A DNA stretch of 64,000 nt. It comes from DATCJA01 sp963814955 (GTDB lineage: Bacteria; Acidobacteriota; Vicinamibacteria; Vicinamibacterales; UBA2999). The translations under genes and the position numbers were made by a program. The stretch is from NCBI GenBank assembly GCA_963814955.1, contig CAWFEX010000001.1:1-64000 (forward strand). The letters are read 5' to 3'. A model generated the notes under the pieces. The model worked only from the letters and a program-made list of their open reading frames with translations. It was not told the origin of the DNA and searched no databases. Shown here one piece after another: positions 37,900 to 48,082 of the stretch. Within the stretch, counting starts at the first letter, position 1; each line of letters begins with the position of its first letter.

Positions 37900-39378
37900 A
37901 TGGACCTCGATGTTGACGCGTGTTATCGCGCTTTTCGTACTCGCGACCCGCGCTTCGACGGTCGGCTGTTCGGCGGGGTCAGGACAACCCGGATTTATTG
38001 CCGTCCGATCTGTCCCGCACCGATGCCGAAACGGGAAAACATGACCTTCTACGCGACGGCCGCGGCGGCGCAGGAAGCTGGCTTCCGCCCGTGCCTGCGC
38101 TGCCGGCCGGAAACGGCGCCAGAGTTTGCCGCCTGGCGCGGGACGTCGAATACCGTGTCGAGGGCGTTGGCGCTGATCGACCGGGGCGCACTCGATGAGG
38201 GCGGTATCGATCGGCTCGCCGAACGGCTGGGCGTCGGAGAGCGACAGCTCCGCCGGCTGTTTCGACAGCATCTCGGTGCGTCCCCTGTCTCGGTCGCGCA
38301 AACACGACGTGTCCTGTTGGCGAAGCAACTGATTCATGAGACGCGCCTGCCGATCGCCGAAGTGGCGTTGGCGTCAGGATTCGGCAGTATCCGACGCTTC
38401 AACGAAATCTTCCAACGGCTCTTTGAGCGTCCGCCAGGCGCTCTGCGGCGCGCCACCGCCGCCGATCGATGGTCCAGACAGAACAGCGAAGTCACCATCC
38501 GTCTCGGCTATCGGCCCCCATACGATTGGGCCACGACGGTCGCGTTCCTCAAGGCTCGCGCCATCCCTGGCGTCGAGGTGGTCTCGAACGATCGCTATGC
38601 GCGCACGATCGAGATCGCGGGGGTGCACGGCGTGGTCGCGGTGGAGCCCGCCTCCGGGCACGCGCTTCGGGTCGCGATGAGATTCTCACGGTTGTCGGCG
38701 CTACCGACAATCATTGCGCGCGTGCGGCGCGTGTTCGATCTCGCCGCCGACCCGCAAGCGGTCAACGCGCAGCTCGCCGAGGATCCCGTCCTCGCCCCTC
38801 TGGTGGCGGCGCGACCAGGTCTGCGCGTACCAGGTGCGTGGGACGGGTTCGAGCTCGCGGTTCGGGCCGTGCTCGGTCAGCAAGTCACGGTCGCCGCCGG
38901 AGTCGGCCTTGTAGGGAAGCTCGTGACGCGCTGCGGCTCGGCACTGGCAGGCAGCGGCCTGAACATGGAGGGGCTGACTCATGTCTTCCCCCGTCCTGAA
39001 CATGTGGCGTCGGCGGACCTGACGGCGCTCGGGATGCCGCGGATGCGCGCCGCGACGCTGGCGTCGCTCGCGGCGGCCGTCGTTGCGGATCCACACGTCC
39101 TTGGCCCCGGACGAACCCTCACGGAATGTGTGGCGCAGCTTCGTGCACTACCCGGCATAGGCGAGTGGACCGCGCAGTACATCGCGATGCGCGAACTGCG
39201 CGAGCCGGATGCGTTTCCAGCCGGCGACATCGGCCTGTTGCGGGCGTTGACCGATTCGGAAGGCAAGAGGCCGACATCCGCCGAACTGCTTGCCATGGCC
39301 GAGCGCTGGCGGCCGTGGCGCGCCTACGCGGCGCAACACCTTTGGGCAGCCGGCACGAGCGGGCGTCGCATGAACTGA
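37900..39378 (+). CDS. Ada-AlkA fusion: methyl-sensor/regulator plus 3-methyladenine DNA glycosylase
   Basis: ATG 37900 is chosen because the Ada domain starts there. Residues 1-75 form the Ada zinc domain with Cys34, Cys38, Cys65 and Cys68 (RIYCRPICPA, RPCLRCRP), where one Cys accepts a methyl from phosphotriesters. An AraC-type HTH follows (DRLAERLGVGERQLRRLF, EVALASGFGSIRRFNEIFQ), then an AlkA N-domain and a HhH-GPD glycosylase (LPGIGEWTAQYIAMRELREP, catalytic Asp in FPAGDIG). The protein would sense alkylation, regulate transcription and excise 3-methyladenine. No O6-methylguanine methyltransferase gene is adjacent. Confidence 0.93.
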   Translation: MDLDVDACYRAFRTRDPRFDGRLFGGVRTTRIYCRPICPAPMPKRENMTFYATAAAAQEAGFRPCLRCRPETAPEFAAWRGTSNTVSRALALIDRGALDEGGIDRLAERLGVGERQLRRLFRQHLGASPVSVAQTRRVLLAKQLIHETRLPIAEVALASGFGSIRRFNEIFQRLFERPPGALRRATAADRWSRQNSEVTIRLGYRPPYDWATTVAFLKARAIPGVEVVSNDRYARTIEIAGVHGVVAVEPASGHALRVAMRFSRLSALPTIIARVRRVFDLAADPQAVNAQLAEDPVLAPLVAARPGLRVPGAWDGFELAVRAVLGQQVTVAAGVGLVGKLVTRCGSALAGSGLNMEGLTHVFPRPEHVASADLTALGMPRMRAATLASLAAAVVADPHVLGPGRTLTECVAQLRALPGIGEWTAQYIAMRELREPDAFPAGDIGLLRALTDSEGKRPTSAELLAMAERWRPWRAYAAQHLWAAGTSGRRMN

Positions 39379-39403
39379 GCACACCAGCCGCTGGAGCGCG
39401 ACC

Positions 39404-40759
39404 ATGGCTACAGAGTCCCGTTATCACGTCGTCATCGTCGGCGCCCGATGCGCCGGGGCGACGCTCGCGACGTTCCTCGCCCGAGCCGGCGCTTCCGTCT
39501 TACTCGTGGACAAGGATCGGCTTCCGAGCGATCAGATCCTCTCCACTCACACTATCCATCCGCCGGGTCTGGACGTTCTCGACGAGGTGGGTGTCGGCGA
39601 CGCGGTCCGCGCGGTGGCGCCGCCGACGCACATCGTGCGGCTGCGAAAAAACGACGCCTTCGTCGACATCGAGTTTCCCGACGAGAGAGCGGAGTACTGT
39701 CCCCGCCGGGCGCGGCTCGACGGTCTCCTGCAGGATGCGGCAGCGTCAGCCGGAGTCGAGGTCCTTGACCGGACGCGGGTGACATCGCTCCTACGCGACG
39801 GGGATCGCGTTGTCGGCGTGCGAGCTGCCGCGCCGACAGGTCAGGAGCGCGTGTTTCGGGCGAGCCTCGTTGTGGGAGCCGACGGCCGGCATTCCACGAT
39901 CGCGCGCCAGGTCGATGCCGAGGAGTACCTCGCCTACGATGCCCCGCGCGCGATGTATTGGGGGTATTGGAACGCTCCTGCGTTCTGGCGCACGGATCCG
40001 GCCTATCCATTCGGGATGTACATCGCAAACACCGAGGGTCACATCCGCGTGATCTTTCAGACCGATCACGATCAGCTTCTCATCGGCAGCCTGCCGTCGG
40101 TTGAGCACGCGATGTCGTGGCGCGCCAATCCTGACGCAGCGCTTATCGCCGATCTGGCCTCGGATTCCACCACGGGTCCGCTGATCGCCGGGACAACGCC
40201 GGATGGGGCGGTCCGCGGTACGCTGAAGGAACGGTACTTCTTCCGAAGGGGCGCCGGGAGCGGGTGGACGCTGGTGGGTGATGCTGGCCATCACAAAGAG
40301 TTCGTCATTGGAGATGGCATCACGGAGGCGCTTCTCCAGGCGCGGAATCTCGCCGCGGCGATCGCTCAGGGAACCGACGCGGCGCTGATTCGGTGGTGGC
40401 GGGCGCGGGACGTCGAGGCGCTGCCGTTCTTCTTTCTCGGGCAGGACGAAGGGGCGCTGGGGCCTCCTTCGCAGCTTCAGCAGGTCGTCTTTGCTCGTGC
40501 AGCGAAGGTGCCCGCGCTGCGGGCCCGCCTCGCGGCCACCATGGAGCATCGACTCTCGCCAACTGAGACGTTCCCTGTTCGACAGGTGCTGTGGTGGGCG
40601 CTCGGGGCCGCATTCCGGGGATCGCCACGCGTCCTGCCACAGTTCATCGCGAAGGGCAAACGTGGGTCAGCCATCGACCGCGAGCTGGGTCTGCGTCGAC
40701 GGCTTCTTGCCGAAGCTGAAGCGTCGGAGGCACCGATTGCTCGCACGTGTCAGCACTGA
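39404..40759 (+). CDS. FAD-dependent monooxygenase-like oxidoreductase
   Basis: The 451-residue protein has the N-terminal dinucleotide-binding motif VVIVGARCAGATLATFLARA, an RLDGLLQDAAASAGVEV helix, LVVGADGRHS (second motif of this class) and VGDAGHHKEFVIGDGI (FAD ribityl contact with GD). This is the p-hydroxybenzoate-hydroxylase fold, also used by geranylgeranyl reductase-like enzymes. The substrate is unknown. It starts 25 bases after the Ada-AlkA stop on the same strand and may be co-transcribed, though a functional link is not obvious. Confidence 0.88.
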   Translation: MATESRYHVVIVGARCAGATLATFLARAGASVLLVDKDRLPSDQILSTHTIHPPGLDVLDEVGVGDAVRAVAPPTHIVRLRKNDAFVDIEFPDERAEYCPRRARLDGLLQDAAASAGVEVLDRTRVTSLLRDGDRVVGVRAAAPTGQERVFRASLVVGADGRHSTIARQVDAEEYLAYDAPRAMYWGYWNAPAFWRTDPAYPFGMYIANTEGHIRVIFQTDHDQLLIGSLPSVEHAMSWRANPDAALIADLASDSTTGPLIAGTTPDGAVRGTLKERYFFRRGAGSGWTLVGDAGHHKEFVIGDGITEALLQARNLAAAIAQGTDAALIRWWRARDVEALPFFFLGQDEGALGPPSQLQQVVFARAAKVPALRARLAATMEHRLSPTETFPVRQVLWWALGAAFRGSPRVLPQFIAKGKRGSAIDRELGLRRRLLAEAEASEAPIARTCQH

Positions 40760-41188
40760 TGGTTGTGCGGGGAATGAGCAGGTGCAACTCTAGTCCTGAA
40801 ACGCCGCAGCCACGCCGACAACGATCGCCACCGGCAGGCCGAGGCCGCCGATGACCACACCGACGACGATCGCCGCCGCTATGGCGAGACGACCTCCAAG
40901 TGATCGGCGCGCCTCACGCCACGCCTAACGCTGCCCGACGATTCCATACGGCGGCGTTCGTGGAATCTGAACTCGTGGCACGCGTGCACTCCTTCTGACG
41001 ACGTCCGGCATGGCGCTCATGCGACTCCGAGGTGTCCACCGTTCCTGGATCGTCCCTGCGTGTACGGATCGCTTTGTGTTACGGCTGTGCCGTTGACGCT
41101 CGACACTCTCCGAATACACGCCGAGTCGGGTTAGCGCGAGTTGATTGCTGCGTCGGCAGTGACGACCGGCGGGACGGGGCGACCCGCG
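40760..41188. other. intergenic with a degraded small membrane-protein reading
   Basis: On the minus strand, 40790-40924 reads GRLAIAAAIVVGVVIGGLGL followed by PVAIVVGVAAAFQD and a stop, a clear hydrophobic hairpin or single helix. An in-frame TAG at 40925-40927 separates it from an upstream open frame, and no good start follows the TAG. It is probably the tail of a broken small membrane protein. The remainder shows nothing I can support. Confidence 0.35.
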
Positions 41189-41608
41189 TCACGCAGCATC
41201 ACCGGGCTTGCTGGTGCGGGATGCACTGGTTTCCGCAAACACCCGATGAATAACGCGCTCCAGCATTACCGCCGCCGAATGTTTCGGCACGAAAGCGCAA
41301 ACGCCATTCTGAACTGCAATCGTCTGAATGTCCGTGTCGTCGAAAGCCGTGACAATGATGAGGTTGGTCTCCGGTGCCGCCTGCCTGACCCGGCGGCACA
41401 CCTCCAAACCGTCCAAATCGGGCATCATGAGGTCGACCACGAGTACATCGGGCCTTAACCTGCAGGCAGCGTCGACTGCCTCGCGCCCATTCGAAACGCT
41501 AGCGACCACCTCGCAACTCGCGTTCAGCATGCGGCCGAACGCGCCGAGGACAGACGGATGATCATCCGCTAGCACGACTCGCGGTCGGCACTGTTGGGAG
41601 GACGTCAT
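41189..41608 (-). CDS. single-domain response regulator
   Basis: The 139-residue protein is a receiver domain: acidic pair in VVLADDHPSVLGAF, phosphoacceptor Asp in VLVVDLMMPDLDG, and Lys in CAFVPKHSA. It lacks the LuxR-type HTH output of NarL-family regulators, ending after ERVIHRVFAETS with a short Ser/Lys tail. It therefore acts by protein contact, as a phosphate sink or as a truncated regulator. It diverges from the TonB-receptor/NarX-type kinase genes and may be their cognate regulator. Confidence 0.9.
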   Translation of the reverse strand: MTSSQQCRPRVVLADDHPSVLGAFGRMLNASCEVVASVSNGREAVDAACRLRPDVLVVDLMMPDLDGLEVCRRVRQAAPETNLIIVTAFDDTDIQTIAVQNGVCAFVPKHSAAVMLERVIHRVFAETSASRTSKPGDAA

Positions 41609-41710
41609 GCGTGAGATCTTGACGGTCCAGCTGCAGGAGCGGGTAGGGGACTATTCTATCCGAAGGGTCTGGTCAGGAGGTCGACGAACCGCGTCGAATG
41701 CAACCAATTG

Positions 41711-44700
41711 ATGATGAAGACGCTTGGCATTCTGGCGTGGTTGGTCGGCGTCCCTGCTGCTGCTTTCGCCCAGGCCGCAATTGCCGGCTCGGTGAGCGAC
41801 CCGTCGGGTGTGCCCGTGCCGGGGGTCGCGGTTGAAGCGACCAGCGACGCGCTGATCGAAAACACTCGAACGACGATGACCGATCGCGCAGGGCGGTATC
41901 GCATCGAGAACCTGCGACCGGGGACCTACCAGGTGCGATTCACGCTCACTGGCTGGAAAACCTCGCGGCTGGAAGACGTCGAGTTGACGGGGTCGCTCAC
42001 GGCAATCGTCGACGCGCGAACTTGCCATTGGTGCCTTCACCGAGAGCATCACAGTTCTCGCTGAACCGCCCGTCACCAACGTATACAGCTCGAGGCGCGA
42101 GGTCACACTGACCGGAGAAGTCGTTCGATCGCTTCCGACGACTCGCAGCTACAACGCGCTGCTCGTGCTGGTGCCGGGCGTCGTGACGAACGGCAACGAT
42201 ACGGTGATGGCTCCGGCCACGACGTCATTTCCCATTCACGGCGGCCGTCAGCAGGAAGGTCGGCTGTTGTTGGATGGGTTGACTGTCGGGAGTCCGCCAT
42301 CCGGCAACTCGGCCACCACCTACGACGTAAACGTGGGACAAGCGCAGGAAGTGACGTTTACCACGTCGGGTGGATTGGGTGAGTCGGAGACCGCCGGACT
42401 CGTCATGAACATCGTCCCGAAGACCGGCGGCAACACCATGCATGGGTCGATGTTTGCGAGCGGAACCGGCCGGCGGTTCCAATCCGACAATGTGACGCCG
42501 GAGTTGCGTGCCCAGGGTGTCATCCCGATGCCTCCGTATACGAAGATTTACGATCTATTCGGGACGCTCGGCGGTCCGATTGCAACCGATCGCTTGTGGT
42601 ACTTCCTTGGCGCCCACATCGGCGGCACCACCAGGAACAGCACGAACGTCTACTACAACCTCAATGCCGGTGATCCGGGCACGTGGCGGTATCTGCCTGA
42701 TGTCACACGACCGGCATATTCCGACAGGACGTTCGAAGGTGTCAGCGGCCGCCTCACGTGGCAACTGTCGCCGCGCAACAAGGTGAGCGGCTTCTGGGAC
42801 GCTCAGGCGGTGTGCCGGTCGTGTACGGGCGCCACACCCGGGTTGCAGGAACCTCAACAGATATCGCCGGAAGCCGTCGGTGTGCTCGGACGCCGGTTGG
42901 ATGTGACCCAGGCGACCTGGTCCTCGCCGATTACCGATCGCCTGCTTCTCGAGGCGGGTTACGGCGGAACTTTTTTCGGCGTCGGCAACTTCGAGCGGGA
43001 ACCCAATCCGACGCGAGATCTCGTCCGCGTCGTCGAACAGTGTGCGAGCGGCTGCGCGGCCAACGGCAACATTCCGGGCTTGGCGTATCGATCGCAGGAC
43101 TTCAGCGTGGCCCACACGCGGCTCGTACCTGTGGAAGGGATCGATGTCGTACGTCACGGGCACCCACATCCTGAAAGTGGGATATCAGCAGACGCGGATG
43201 ACCGACGACCGCACGTGGATGACGAACAATCAGTCCCTGACGTACCGGGTCGACAACGGCGTGCCGAATCAGCTCACGCAGTCGATTTCGCCATGGGTCA
43301 ACAACGCGCGCGCTGGATGGCAAGCGTTGTTCGTGCAGGAGCAATGGACGCTTGGGCCAGCTGACGCTGCAGGGGGCGCGTGCGCTTCGACCGGGCCTGG
43401 AGCTGGTTTCCGGCGCAGCAGGAAGGGCCCTTCGCGATTTCTGCCGACGCCGATCGTCGTTCCGGAAACGCGCGGCATCGACAGCTACAAGGACGTCACG
43501 CCGAGGTTCGGCATCGTCTACGACGTTGGCCGGAAGAGGCACGACCGCGATCAAGATGAGCATCGGCAAGTACCTGGAAGGCGTCGGCACCTCGGGTATC
43601 TACGCCAACACCAATCCCACGTTGCGGATGCCTCAGACGACACCGGCGTTTGGCACCGCGGGCGTGACGCGCGCATGGACCGACGCCAACGGCAACTTCG
43701 TCCCGGACTGCGATCTGCTGAACCCAGGCGCACAGGACCTCCGGGCGAGTGGCGGGGATCTCTGCGGTGTGCTGTCGAATGTGAACTTCGGCAGCAACGT
43801 GCTGACCAACGCCTTTGATGCGGGCATCTCTCGAGGTTGGGGCGTTCGTCCGTCGGACTGGAACCTCGCGCTGTCGATTCAGCAGCAGATCGGAAGGCGG
43901 TCCTCGGTGGACGTCACCTACACCCGCCGCTCGTTCCGCGGCTTCACGGTCGCCGACAACCTGTCGCTGCGAGCCGTCCGACCTGACGCCGTTCAGCATC
44001 GTGGCCCGCTGGATTCCCGGCTGCCGGGCGGAGGCGGCTACCTCGTCCAGGGTCTCTACGACGTCATCCCTGCCAAGGCGGGGCAGGTCAACAACCTCAT
44101 TATCGATGCGGCGGCATACGGACGGTGGTACCAGTACTTCAATGGCCTCGATGTCACCGTCGCAGGCTCGCGTCGGCGAGAGCTTCACGTTCGTCGGCGG
44201 AACGAGCACCGGTCAGACCGTCGCTGACAACTGCGACGTGCGCGCACGCCTGCCAGAGCTCGCCACGACAACGACCGGGACGAGCGTGTTCGGCGGCGGC
44301 TGACGGGCTCGGCCGTGACGCCGCTGAGCCCGTACTGTCACGTCGCTTACGGCGTGCTCACGCAGGTTCGCGGCCTCTCCTCGTACCTCGTTCCGAAGAT
44401 CGACGTCCAGGTGGCGGCGACGTTCCAGAGCAAGCCCGGCGCGCTGCTGGCGGCGAACTACGCGGCGCCGAACTCGGTCGGTGGCGCCATCGCTCGGAAG
44501 GAATCTTTCGGGCAACGCAGCCAACGTCACGGTCAACCTGGTCGCGCCAGGTTCGTTGTACGGCGATCGCATCAACCAGCTCGATCTTCGGGTGGCGAAG
44601 GTCTTCAGGCACGGCCGCTCTCGAACGGTTGTCGGCGTTGACATCTACAACGTGCTGAACTCGAACGCCGTGCTTGACGTATGACAACACTTTCGTGCCC

Positions 44701-44775
44701 GGTGGGCCGTGGCTGCAGCCGCTGACGGTCCTGACGCCGCGTCTGTTCAAGATCACGGCCGCGCTCGACTGGTGA
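41711..44775 (+). pseudogene. TonB-dependent receptor, multiply frameshifted
   Basis: ATG 41711 (or 41714) begins a signal peptide (MMKTLGILAWLVGVPAAAFA) and a carboxypeptidase-regulatory-like domain (GSVSDPSGVPVPGVAVEATS, GRYRIENLRPGTYQVRFTL). The plug and barrel follow across several frames: GRQQEGRLLLDGLTVGSPPS, MNIVPKTGGNTMHGSMFASG, KIYDLFGTLGGPIATDRLWY, DVTPRFGIVYDVG, VGVDIYNVLNSNAVL and a terminal WLQPLTVLTPRLFKITAALD-W. At least eight shifts are needed (near 42020, 43130, 43370, 43540, 43980, 44170, 44300, 44500, 44690). Intact homologues import siderophores or glycans. The sensor kinase starts three bases after the stop. Confidence 0.82.
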
Positions 44776-44777
44776 GG

Positions 44778-46599
44778 ATGGCGATGCCTGGCCGGATGCT
44801 GCGCTCCTCATTCCAGCTATGGGTGCTGGCGGCGATCGTTGTTCTTGCGCAATTCGCGCCGACGAGATCGCGCCGACGCGCAGAGTGAACACAAGCAGGT
44901 CCTCGTTCTGTACTCGACGAGACGGGATGCCCAATTCTCCATCGTCGGCGAGAGCGAGTTGCCGCGGATCGCTCGATGTCGGTCTCGGCGCGGAACCTCG
45001 ACTACTACTCCGAGTTCATCGACCTCACGAGGTTTCCTGAACCCGCCTACAAGGAGGGGTTCCGCGATTTCCTGCGCCTGAAGTACCAGGGCGTCCGATT
45101 CGACCTCGTCATCGCGATGCAGGACCGGCCGTCGAGTTCGTCAACGAGCACCGCGACACCCTGTTTCGCGACACACCGGTCGTGTTCCTGACGAACAACC
45201 CGCGGTGACCAGCGCGGCGCCCGAACTCGACCGGGGTGATCCACGAGCGCAACTTCGTGGCGACAGTTGATTTCATTCGTCGGCTGCAGCCGGACGTTCG
45301 ACAGGTCTTCATCGTGACAGGCGCCGCCACTGCCGACAAGGAGTACGAGAACGAGGTCCGGCGGCAGTTGCCGCCGTCCGACTCCGCACTGACCTTCACC
45401 TATTTGTCGGGGCTGCCGACGAAGGAGCTCGAGGACGTCTGTCGAGACTACCCGAACACTCCGCGGTCTACTATGTGCTCGTCACCGAGGACGGCGCCGG
45501 ACAGAAGTTTCATCCACTGGAGTACGTCGATCGAGTTGCCGCAGCGGCAAACGCACCAACCTACTGCTGGGTGGATTCCGCGATGGATCACGGCATCGTC
45601 GGTGGCAGCCTCTACAGCCAGAGGGAGCGATTGAGCGCGTCGGGCAACTCGCCCTGCGCGTGCTCCGCGGCGAACCAGCGGACAGCATCCCGATCGCCGT
45701 CCTCGAATCTGAATGCGAATCAGGTCGACTGGCGCCAGCTTCGGCGCTGGCGCATCGACGAAGCGCGCGTTCCTCGCGGGACGCTCGTCAGGTATCGAGA
45801 TCCGACGGTCTGGGACCGCTACAGGATCTACATCCTCGCCGCCCTCGCGGTTCTCGTCACGCAGACGGTGCTCATCACCGGCCTGTTGATTCAGCGGAGC
45901 CGACGACGACGAGCCGAAGAGAAATTGCGTGGCAGCCAGGGCGAGCTGCGCAGGAGCGATGAGCGAAACCGCGACCTCGCGGGCGCGTCTGCTGACGGCG
46001 CAGGAAACGGAGCGGGCCCGAATCGCACGCGAGCTGCACGATGACATCTGCCAGCGAATGTTGCTGTTGACGATCGAACTCGAGGCGTTGGGCCGCGCCA
46101 ATCCTGCCGAAGCGCCGGCAGCCGAGGCGATAAGCGCCGCGCAGGACATCAGCAAGAGCCTGCACGAGCTCTCGCACCGACTGCATCCGACGAGGTTGCG
46201 GCTGATCGGCCTGGTTGCCGCGATCGACCGCCTCTGCCTCGAGTTGTCACGGGCGGGATCACCATCGCCTACACGCACGACGATGTGCCATCGACGCTCC
46301 CGCCCGATGTGATGTTGTGTTTGTTCCGGGTCGTCCAGGAGGCGCTGCAAAACGCGATCAAGTACAGCAACGCCAAAGAAATATCGGTGCATTTGAGTGG
46401 TGGCTCCGACGGACTCACCCTGGTCATCATCGACAAGGGCGCCGGATTCGACGTCAATGCCGCCTGGGGCAACGGCGTCGGGCTCGTCAGCATGGTCGAA
46501 CGCCTGGAGATGATCGGCGGGTCGCTCGAAATACAGTCCAATCCCGGCGCCGGTACCCGGCTGACGGCAACCGTACCGCCACGGGCAATGACGTTGTGA
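44778..46599 (+). pseudogene. NarX/DegS-type sensor histidine kinase with periplasmic binding domain, multiply frameshifted
   Basis: ATG 44778 or 44784 (MPGRMLRSSFQLWVLAAIVV) is an export signal. An ABC_sub_bind-like periplasmic domain follows in pieces: KQVLVLYSTRRDAQFSIVGE, ARNLDYYSEFIDLTRFPEPA, FVATVDFIRRLQPDVRQVFI. A transmembrane helix (IYILAALAVLVTQTVLITGL) leads to HisKA_3 (ARIARELHDDICQRMLLLTI, His retained) and a HATPase (VVQEALQNAIKYSNAKEISV, IIDKGAGFD, GVGLVSMVERLEMIGG). At least six shifts break it between 44870 and 46260; the ATPase part is clean. It probably sensed a ligand related to the receptor and signalled to the response regulator at 41189. Confidence 0.8.
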
Positions 46600-46612
46600 C
46601 GCCCTACCGTAG

Positions 46613-47905
46613 TTACGGCCACCGCATTCTGTAGCCTGCTCCGAACTCGAGGAAGTCGGCTCTGCGGCCTTCAATCGAGCGAATGGCAAATAGCCCCCAC
46701 AAGCGGTCGTTGACATGGTATCGCCAGCCGTACCGCATATAGAACTGCGGGCGACCTGGATCTTCGAAACCACGCACGACGTCGTATCCAGCCTGCACGA
46801 GGGCGCCGAACCGATCGATGACGTGCTCGTAGCCACCATAGAATCCGATAGCCAACCGCTGCCCGGGCCCTGGGCGCCACTGCACAGCGTTTCCTTCGAC
46901 CATGCCGACCCTCGCCCCGGTTGCTCCGTCGTAGGTCAGGTCGGTCCCTGCAGCGACCTTGCCGTATCGATAGAAGTGCCGCTGGAGCGCTGCGGTGACG
47001 TCAAAGGCGCCGTAATCGCGTCGAATCGCCGGGTTGGTCTTTCCGACGACGTTCTTGCGTCCCGCTGCGCCGCCGATGACGAATTCCCACGCCGGTTGAA
47101 ACGTCGGCACATGTCTAATCTGAACTTGCCGTTCGGGAGCCAGGTCGTAGCGGAGCGCCACGCTTGGGCCGATCACGTTGATCCCTCCGTTTGGCTGCCG
47201 CATGCCACCATTCGACCGGTGCGTGAAATCAATTCCTGCGTACACGCTCATCTGCCGCGTCGTCAGGTGCCGCACATAGAAGCCCCAGTCGATGCGAGCG
47301 TTCATGTTCGAGCCGAGCACCGTCCGGTAGGAATCTGTTTCCTCGTTGTATTCCTTCCAGTTCCACGAGACGCCCATTCCGAAGTCGGTGGTCAGTTGAA
47401 CGCGTCTGCTCAGGCGGGCAAACGGCCACGAGAAAAACGTGTAGGCATCCAACGGCCGGCCGCTTTCGACGCCATCGCCGAACGATGCGACTGAGAAGCC
47501 GAAGCCATACGTCGGCAGACCATAGAGATGATGCCAGTCGCGGCTGCCGTTCGTCTGTCTCCCCATCTCGATCGTCATGCTGGGGGTCCAATGGGTCTGC
47601 TGATTTGGCGGAGTCTCGCCCGACAAAAAGGGATTTGTCCCAAGAACATATGCGGGGGTGAACCCGACGCGCGTGAACCACTGTTCGCCGTTGAAGTCCT
47701 GACCAGCGGCCGCACGCGCCCATGTCATGGCCAGGCAGAAGCACGCGAGCCAAATCAGAAGTGCGGTTTGCCGCGGAGCGAGATGACGGACACGATTGTC
47801 AGCGGGGCGATGACCGACGGCTAGCCGGTGTAGCTCGTGCTTCGAGTCCCTCGCTGCTCGTGGGTGAAGCCCCACGTCGGCTGTCGTAGCGGCAGCGCTT
47901 GCCAT
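46613..47905 (-). CDS. PagL-like lipid A deacylase / acyloxyacyl hydrolase family outer-membrane protein
   Basis: ATG 47905 is preferred because AAGGAGGG lies just upstream; the frame opens further up at 48007. A long leader precedes a signal helix (TALLIWLACFCLAMTWARAA). The barrel contains VYAGIDFTHRSNGGMRQPNG, the H-x-S-N motif carrying the catalytic His/Ser of PagL, then further strands ending at GAGYRMRWP. PagL removes the 3-O acyl chain of lipid A. The protein is longer than canonical PagL (~150 residues), with extra strands upstream of the motif, so activity is inferred. Confidence 0.7.
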   Translation of the reverse strand: MASAAATTADVGLHPRAARDSKHELHRLAVGHRPADNRVRHLAPRQTALLIWLACFCLAMTWARAAAGQDFNGEQWFTRVGFTPAYVLGTNPFLSGETPPNQQTHWTPSMTIEMGRQTNGSRDWHHLYGLPTYGFGFSVASFGDGVESGRPLDAYTFFSWPFARLSRRVQLTTDFGMGVSWNWKEYNEETDSYRTVLGSNMNARIDWGFYVRHLTTRQMSVYAGIDFTHRSNGGMRQPNGGINVIGPSVALRYDLAPERQVQIRHVPTFQPAWEFVIGGAAGRKNVVGKTNPAIRRDYGAFDVTAALQRHFYRYGKVAAGTDLTYDGATGARVGMVEGNAVQWRPGPGQRLAIGFYGGYEHVIDRFGALVQAGYDVVRGFEDPGRPQFYMRYGWRYHVNDRLWGLFAIRSIEGRRADFLEFGAGYRMRWP

Positions 47906-48082
47906 CGAGTGCCCTCCTTCCAACACATGCGGCAACGCCCGCTGGCTGCAAGAGTTCGACCTCCCAATTGACGAAGGCACTCGCAGCAGCGCGTGGACGC
48001 TGCTCACGACATGCGGTGAGTGCCTAGCGGGAAGAGACCTATTCGGAGCTCCCGATAGGTCGGAGGGATTCGAGGCTGAGGT

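Noticed and set aside
45448..46839. A 463-codon minus-strand open frame across the sensor-kinase region
   Set aside because: The plus strand carries the HisKA_3 and HATPase motifs; this frame is Ser/Arg/Ala-rich and overlaps two genes.
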